DNA of 10,111 nucleotides from Chloroflexota bacterium (GTDB lineage Bacteria; Chloroflexota; Dehalococcoidia; SZUA-161), in assembly GCA_030668425.1 (NCBI GenBank), contig DAOUTY010000045.1, positions 1 to 10,111 on the forward strand, written 5' to 3'. Positions within the stretch are counted from its first letter, which is position 1. Every line of letters starts with the position of its first letter. Positions 6,856 through 10,111 of this stretch are shown piece after piece. A program made the translations under genes and the position numbers. Under the pieces are notes generated by a model. The model was given only the letters and a program-made list of their open reading frames with translations, was not told where the DNA came from and made no database searches.

Positions 6856-7107
6856 ATGGAACGTGGGCGAGTACAGGTTGCGTGCTATTCGGGACGCACT
6901 TACGCTGAGCGTCCAACGGCTTTTCTCTGGGAGGGGATCGAGCAAAGGGTGAGAAAGATCGAAAGAGAATGGCAGGAGCCTGGAGAAAAGCACTTTCGAA
7001 TACACACGGAGGATGACAGACTGTTTGAGCTTTGTTATTATGAAGACGGCGACCGGTGGTTGGTTACTGAGTGGGTCTCGAAGAGCGAAAAGGGGAGGCA
7101 GAGATGA
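6856..7107 (+). CDS. Small conserved protein resembling DUF6504
   Basis: This 83-residue soluble protein has no signal peptide or membrane segment. Its ATG directly follows the gatA stop (TAG-ATG), with GGGAG 5 nt upstream, which indicates translational coupling. The pattern ERPTAFLWEGIEQRVRKIEREWQ (residues 18-40), then a beta-rich FRIHTEDDRLFELCYYEDGDRWLVTEW (47-73), resembles the short single-domain DUF6504 family (P-x-x-F-x-W-x-G near the start, a D-RW-L strand near the end). The function of that family is unknown, and the assignment is from memory of the pattern only. Its stop overlaps the regulator's start as ATGA, so it is probably made together with GatA and the regulator. Confidence 0.7.
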   Translation: MERGRVQVACYSGRTYAERPTAFLWEGIEQRVRKIEREWQEPGEKHFRIHTEDDRLFELCYYEDGDRWLVTEWVSKSEKGRQR

Positions 7108-7586
7108 ACAGGGAAGTCCTTGAAGTGCTGGAGAAGGACGCCAAAGCGACTTTGAAGCAGATATCTGCCATGACGGGCCTGTCTGTGAATCAGGTGCGAA
7201 AGACTATTGAGGAGGCGGAGAAGAATCGCGTTATTATTAAGTATAAAACAGTGATTAACTGGAAGAAGCTTGAGGAAGAGCGGGTGCAGGCTCTCATCGA
7301 AGTCAAAATACAGCCTCAGAAGGATGTGGGTTTCGATGCCATCGCTGAGCGCATATATCGTTTCCCCGAGGCGCGTTCGGTCTATCTGGTCTCGGGGGCC
7401 TATGATCTGGCCGTATTCGTTGTGGCCAGGACGGAGCATGACGTGGCCAAGTTCGTCTCCGACAAGCTTGCTTCGCTGGAGTCGGTGCAGGGCACTGCGA
7501 CTCATTTCTTCCTCAAGCCATACAAAGAGGATGGAGAGATACTCGAAGGTCAGGAAAAGGTGCGGCGGCAGCCTTTGACTTTGTAG
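7104..7586 (+). CDS. AsnC/Lrp-family transcriptional regulator
   Basis: This 160-residue regulator is of the feast/famine type. The N-terminal winged helix-turn-helix covers residues ~1-55 (VLEKDAKATLKQISAMTGLSVNQVRKTIEEAEKNRVI). The ligand-binding RAM domain covers ~66-145, with GAYDLAVFVVARTEHDVAKFVSDKL and the closing THFFLKPYKEDG. The ATG 7104 is chosen because it overlaps the preceding stop (ATGA) and has AGGGGAGG 6 nt upstream; an in-frame GTG at 7071 lies inside the previous gene. These proteins usually bind an amino acid and control genes of amino-acid metabolism and often themselves. Here the aminotransferase lies 15 nt downstream, so it is the likely target or metabolic partner. No clear operator was identified. 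Confidence 0.92.
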   Translation: MNREVLEVLEKDAKATLKQISAMTGLSVNQVRKTIEEAEKNRVIIKYKTVINWKKLEEERVQALIEVKIQPQKDVGFDAIAERIYRFPEARSVYLVSGAYDLAVFVVARTEHDVAKFVSDKLASLESVQGTATHFFLKPYKEDGEILEGQEKVRRQPLTL

Positions 7587-7601
7587 AGAGGAGGCCTATA
7601 C

Positions 7602-8795
7602 GTGTCAGCCAGGAGATCTGTAAGGCGTTCTAAGCGCGAAATCATCTCACGGCGTGTCGGAAGGGTTTCTCCCTCAGGCATCAGGAAATTCTTCGATCTG
7701 CTGTCCACGATGGATGATGCCATCTCGCTGGGAGTCGGCGAGCCTGACTTCGTTACGCCCTGGCACATTAGTGAGGCTGGCATATCCGGTATCGAGAAGG
7801 GATATACCATGTATACCTCGAACTGGGGGATGCCGGAACTGAGGCAGGAGCTGGCACGAAACCTGGCTGCACGCTGCGGGGTGGAATATGACCCTGATAG
7901 GGAGCTCCTCATCACTGTGGGCGTGAGTGAGGGGCTGGATCTGGCGATGAGGGCTGTCCTCAATCCCAAGGATGAGGTTATTTCTCCTGAACCCACCTAT
8001 GTCTCCTATGAATCGTGCACTGTCCTGGCGGAAGGAGTATTCGTGCCGGTGCCAACCACGGTTGAGAACCAGTTCAGGGTTAAGGCTGCCGATATCGAAG
8101 AACGGGTCACCAGCCGCACTAAAGCCATCCTTCTCGGCTACCCCAACAACCCGACCGGTGCGGTGATGGAAAGAGCCGACCTGGAAGAGATAGCCGATGT
8201 AGCCCGAAGGCATGACCTGTTAGTGATCTCCGATGAGATATACGACCAGCTTGTATACGGAATCAAGCATACCTGCTTTGCCAGCCTTCCCGGCATGAAA
8301 GAGCGCACGATATTCCTCGGAGGATTCTCCAAGGCTTATGCCATGACCGGGTGGCGGATAGGCTATGCTGCGGCTCCCGCGGAGATCATCGAGGCGATGA
8401 CTAAGATCCATCAGTATACTATTATGTGCGTTCCCATAATGGCACAGATGGCGGCCATTGAGGCGCTGAAGTCAGGTGAGGCTGCTGTCAGGGAGATGGT
8501 TGCCGACTACGACCGGAGACGGCGGGTGATGGTTAAAGGGCTGAATGCAATCGGGCTCTCCTGCTTTGAGCCCAAGGGCGCGTTCTATGCGTTTCCCTCA
8601 GTTAAAGTGACCGGTCTCTCCTCTCAAGATTTTGCCGAGAGGCTTCTTCTCGAAGAAAGGGTAGCGGTGATCCCGGGGTCGGCTTTCGGCGATAGCGGCG
8701 AGGGATATGTGCGCTGCTGCTACGCCACCGCGCTTGATGATATAAGGGAGGCGCTGAGGCGGATGAGGCGGTTCGTGCAGCGGCACAGATTGTAG
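7602..8795 (+). CDS. Pyridoxal-phosphate aminotransferase, class I/II
   Basis: This 397-residue fold-type I aminotransferase transfers an amino group between an amino acid and a 2-oxo acid in the cytoplasm. Key residues are present: SLGVGEPDF near the N-terminus, Asn183 in PNNPTG, Asp211 and Tyr214 in ISDEIYDQLVY, the Schiff-base Lys244 in GGFSKAYAMTGWR, Arg252 for phosphate binding and Arg371 (GYVRCCYA) for the substrate carboxylate. It resembles the aspartate/aromatic-type (I-gamma) enzymes common in thermophiles, archaea and Chloroflexota, but the substrate cannot be fixed from sequence. The start is GTG 7602, with GAGGAGG 8 nt upstream (7587-7593). An extra basic N-terminus (SARRSVRRSKRE) precedes the conserved part. 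It is the last gene of the operon; no terminator hairpin is evident after it. Confidence 0.92.
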   Translation: MSARRSVRRSKREIISRRVGRVSPSGIRKFFDLLSTMDDAISLGVGEPDFVTPWHISEAGISGIEKGYTMYTSNWGMPELRQELARNLAARCGVEYDPDRELLITVGVSEGLDLAMRAVLNPKDEVISPEPTYVSYESCTVLAEGVFVPVPTTVENQFRVKAADIEERVTSRTKAILLGYPNNPTGAVMERADLEEIADVARRHDLLVISDEIYDQLVYGIKHTCFASLPGMKERTIFLGGFSKAYAMTGWRIGYAAAPAEIIEAMTKIHQYTIMCVPIMAQMAAIEALKSGEAAVREMVADYDRRRRVMVKGLNAIGLSCFEPKGAFYAFPSVKVTGLSSQDFAERLLLEERVAVIPGSAFGDSGEGYVRCCYATALDDIREALRRMRRFVQRHRL

Positions 8796-8846
8796 AGTCC
8801 AATCCCGCACGGCGAGCCATTCTGCTTGAAGCGCTCGCAACGATGT

Positions 8847-8883
8847 TCAAACGTTTGACCCCTAAATACTGACACGCTATAAT
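8847..8883 (+). promoter_or_regulatory. tRNA operon promoter with overlapping palindrome
   Basis: The -35 box TTGACC (8855-8860) and a perfect -10 box TATAAT (8878-8883) are spaced 17 nt apart. Transcription should start near 8890, about 40 nt before tRNA-Leu. A perfect 12-bp palindrome TCAAACGTTTGA (8847-8858) covers the first part of the -35 box and could be an operator, although a chance dyad is possible. Confidence 0.8.
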
Positions 8884-8930
8884 TGGGTTTGGTGCTGCTT
8901 GCAGCTGGTTTCTATCAGTGCCGTCTATGA

Positions 8931-9013
8931 GCCGGAGTGGCGGAATGGCAGACGCGCTACGTTCAGGGCGTAGTGTCCGCAAGGGCGTGGGAGTTCAAAT
9001 CTCCCCTCCGGCA
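8931..9013 (+). tRNA. tRNA-Leu (anticodon CAG)
   Basis: The acceptor stem GCCGGAG (8931-8937) pairs with CTCCGGC (9006-9012), with discriminator A9013. The anticodon stem CTACG/CGTAG holds loop TTCAGGG, giving anticodon CAG, which reads CUG. A long variable arm (GTCC-GCAA-GGGC) confirms a class II tRNA. The T arm is GGGAG-TTCAAAT-CTCCC. The 3' CCA is not encoded (CTC follows), unlike the two neighbouring tRNAs. Confidence 0.96.
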
Positions 9014-9039
9014 CTCTATTACCACGTTGCGGAATTTAC

Positions 9040-9116
9040 GCGCTTGTAGCTCAGTTGGATAGAGCGTAGCCCTGCGGAGGCTAAGGTCGTGGGTTCGAGC
9101 CCCGCCAAGCGCGCCA
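9040..9116 (+). tRNA. tRNA-Arg (anticodon GCG)
   Basis: The acceptor stem GCGCTTG (9040-9046) pairs with CAAGCGC (9106-9112); discriminator G and encoded CCA follow. The anticodon stem TAGCC/GGCTA holds loop CTGCGGA, giving anticodon GCG, which reads CGC and, by wobble, CGU. The D loop AGTTGGATA supplies the A20 typical of arginine identity. Most bacteria use ACG (inosine-modified) for this codon box, so G34 is unusual. Confidence 0.92.
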
Positions 9117-9118
9117 TT

Positions 9119-9194
9119 GGGCGATTAGCTCAGAGGTTAGAGCGTCTGTTTTACACACAGAAAGTCGGGGGTTCAAGTCCCTCATCGCCCACCA
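9119..9194 (+). tRNA. tRNA-Val (anticodon TAC)
   Basis: The acceptor stem GGGCGAT (9119-9125) pairs with ATCGCCC (9184-9190); discriminator A and encoded CCA follow. The anticodon stem TCTGT/ACAGA holds loop TTTACAC, giving anticodon TAC, which reads GUA and related codons. The T arm is GGGGG-TTCAAGT-CCCTC. Only 2 nt separate it from tRNA-Arg. Its 3' end is shared with the stop region of an opposite-strand recombinase remnant. Confidence 0.96.
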
Positions 9195-9328
9195 TACTGT
9201 ACAATATCAAGAACTCGCTCTTTTTCCTGTGTCATGCCATCAGGCGTTAGAGGCATCGTATAAGTAAGCAGCACCTCATCCCCGGTCACCGTCACTTCCT
9301 TAATGAAACTGCGGATGAAAGCCCTTTG
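9182..9328 (-). pseudogene. C-terminal remnant of a serine recombinase at tRNA-Val
   Basis: Read on the minus strand, 48 codons from CAA 9328 to the TGA at 9184-9182 encode QRAFIRSFIKEVTVTGDEVL, then LTYTMPLTPDGMTQEKERVL, then DIVQYGGR. This closely follows the end of many large serine recombinases (RAF-x-RSF-x-KE, x-YT-x-P-x-P-x-G-x-x-EK, VL-x-IV-x-YGG). No start codon, resolvase catalytic domain or zinc-ribbon region is present; upstream of 9328 the frame stays open for a while but loses the pattern. The last codons and the stop lie in the reverse complement of tRNA-Val (9182-9194). This fits an integrase gene at the end of an element that inserted into the tRNA 3' end and later decayed. 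The family call is from pattern memory. Confidence 0.6.
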
Positions 9329-9348
9329 CCTACAGAGAGTGCGAAGAG

Positions 9349-9375
9349 GCCCCAGATCTTAAGTCTGGGGCTTTT
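9349..9375 (+). terminator. Intrinsic terminator of the tRNA operon
   Basis: The stem GCCCCAGA (9349-9356) pairs with TCTGGGGC (9364-9371) around a 7-nt loop, followed by TTTT (9372-9375). Weaker pairs can extend the stem outward. It lies 155 nt after tRNA-Val, beyond the recombinase remnant, so an ancestral terminator may have been pushed away by the insertion. Confidence 0.8.
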
Positions 9376-9522
9376 GCATGGGCTCTACCGAAGTCTGTTC
9401 GGTGTAGGTGTTCCGGAAGGGGGACGTGCCTCGTAGCTTCGGCAATTCCCAAGAACCAGGGTGCTCCAAAACCGCTTGTTTTCGCAGACTCGCCATTCCG
9501 TGAAATGAACCAACAAGGCTGA
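9376..9522. other. Non-coding spacer upstream of the AOR gene
   Basis: I see no supported gene. A small hairpin ACCGAA-GTCTG-TTCGGT (9387-9403) follows the terminator but has no T-run. No copy of the tRNA-Val 3' end, which would mark the far side of an inserted element, was found here by eye. Confidence 0.5.
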
Positions 9523-9551
9523 TTGACAGTCAGATAGGCTCATGCTACCTT
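9523..9551 (+). promoter_or_regulatory. Candidate promoter of the AOR gene
   Basis: A perfect -35 box TTGACA (9523-9528) is followed after 17 nt by TACCTT (9546-9551). The latter is a weak -10, but it is preceded by TG at 9543-9544 as in extended -10 promoters. The leader to ATG 9579 would be about 20 nt. The strong -35 and correct spacing support it; the poor -10 leaves doubt. Confidence 0.5.
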
Positions 9552-9578
9552 GTAGATAATCCGGGAAAAAGGAGCGAG

Positions 9579-10111
9579 ATGACAGTGCAATATGGATATG
9601 CCGGAAAGATCCTGAAGGTGGACTTATCCTCAGGCGAAATAGTACACATGCGAACAATGGAATACACCGACAGGTTTCTGGGCGGAAGGGGCATCGCCGC
9701 CAAGATCTACTGGGATGAGGTTTCACCGCAGACAGGCGCCCTGGATCCTGAAAGCCGGCTAATGTTCATGACCGGGCCGCTCGCAGGGTTTCCCGGGTTG
9801 TCGGGCTCAAGGTGGACAGTTTGCGGAAAATCACCGGTCACCAACCCGGAGCAATTCTGCACATGCAATCTTGGGGGGAGCTGGGGCGCCCAACTCAAGC
9901 TTGCCGGATATGACGGGATCGTGGTCCAGGGCAGATCGGACAAACCGGTCTATCTCTTCGTGCAGGATGACACTATTGAGCTGAGGGATGCCTCGGCCCT
10001 CTGGGGCAGGGGGACCTTCGAGGTGCGCGATACTCTAAAGGGGGAACTCGGAAGCTCGGTGAGGGTTGTGGCCTGTGGCCCCGCCGGTGAGAATGGGGTG
10101 CTCTTTGCCAG
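9579..10111 (+). CDS. Aldehyde ferredoxin oxidoreductase (AOR) family, N-terminal part
   Basis: The gene runs off the right edge, with 177 codons visible of about 600 expected. It encodes the N-terminal domain of the AOR family of tungsten-bispyranopterin enzymes, which oxidise aldehydes to acids with ferredoxin, or catalyse related low-potential reactions. Visible hallmarks are GYAGKILKVDLSSGEI (residues 6-21), FLGGRGIAAKIYWDEV (33-48), LMFMTGPLAGFPGLSGSRW (61-79), NLGGSWGAQLKLAGYDGIVVQG (97-118) and a late VVACGPAGENG. The [4Fe-4S] cysteines and the catalytic domain lie beyond the window, so a metal-free or divergent paralogue cannot be excluded. The start ATG 9579 has AGGAG 4 nt upstream (9570-9574). 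The gene has its own candidate promoter and sits just after the tRNA/recombinase junction. Confidence 0.93.
   Translation, partial: MTVQYGYAGKILKVDLSSGEIVHMRTMEYTDRFLGGRGIAAKIYWDEVSPQTGALDPESRLMFMTGPLAGFPGLSGSRWTVCGKSPVTNPEQFCTCNLGGSWGAQLKLAGYDGIVVQGRSDKPVYLFVQDDTIELRDASALWGRGTFEVRDTLKGELGSSVRVVACGPAGENGVLFA

Noticed and set aside
7071..7103. Upstream GTG start for the AsnC/Lrp regulator
   Set aside because: It would put 11 extra residues inside the preceding gene. The ATG at 7104 has a strong ribosome binding site, an ATGA overlap and the usual family N-terminus.
8796..8846. Terminator after the aminotransferase
   Set aside because: No stem with a following T-run is visible in this short stretch.
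9385..9726. 113-codon minus-strand frame across the AOR start
   Set aside because: Most of it is antisense to the well-supported AOR N-terminus, and its sequence is low-complexity shadow rich in Arg/Ser/Pro. It does not continue the recombinase remnant.

Overview
The window looks like a piece of an anaerobic bacterial chromosome, probably an uncultured Dehalococcoidia-like Chloroflexota. The grounds are a medium GC content, an AOR-type tungsten oxidoreductase gene, a stand-alone CoA-ligase subunit, an AsnC/Lrp regulator paired with an aminotransferase, frequent TTG/GTG starts, and scattered REP-like inverted repeats of the TGTCATT...AATGACA kind. This placement rests on gene content and is an inference; there is no rRNA to confirm it.

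Left part (1-3300), all genes on the minus strand. A lipoprotein (3271-2111) carries a degenerate CAP-like domain, a transglutaminase-like Cys-His-Asp domain and a charged helical C-terminus. Next come an unannotated 58-residue gene with its own promoter and a strong ribosome binding site (1701-1525), a short-chain dehydrogenase/reductase (1343-477), and the remains of an alpha/beta hydrolase (428-228). In the hydrolase the first ~25 codons are fused in frame to the last ~40, so the nucleophile is lost. Intergenic DNA holds two REP-like inverted-repeat pairs (27-109 and 3353-3420) and a perfect 32-bp palindrome (187-218).

Centre (3559-8795), one tight plus-strand operon. An extended -10 promoter drives gatC, a CoA-binding acyl-CoA synthetase (ADP-forming) alpha-type protein, gatA, an 83-residue protein resembling DUF6504, an AsnC/Lrp regulator and a class I/II aminotransferase. 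Junctions are a 24-nt gap, a 1-nt overlap, an abutting stop/start, a 4-nt ATGA overlap and a 15-nt gap. The genes join amidotransferase-dependent Asn-/Gln-tRNA formation with amino-acid sensing and transamination. gatB is not in the window.

Right part (8847-10111). A consensus promoter drives tRNA-Leu(CAG), tRNA-Arg(GCG) and tRNA-Val(TAC), with a hairpin terminator at 9349-9375. Between tRNA-Val and the terminator, on the opposite strand, lies a 48-codon remnant that reads like the C-terminus of a large serine recombinase. Its stop codon lies inside the 3' end of tRNA-Val, which suggests an old integration site of a mobile element. After the terminator and a candidate promoter, an AOR-family oxidoreductase begins at 9579 and runs off the window.

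Most striking points: the recombinase tail embedded in tRNA-Val, the tRNA-Arg with a GCG anticodon (rare in bacteria), the CoA-ligase gene lodged between gatC and gatA, the CAP/transglutaminase lipoprotein, and the previously uncalled 58-residue gene.
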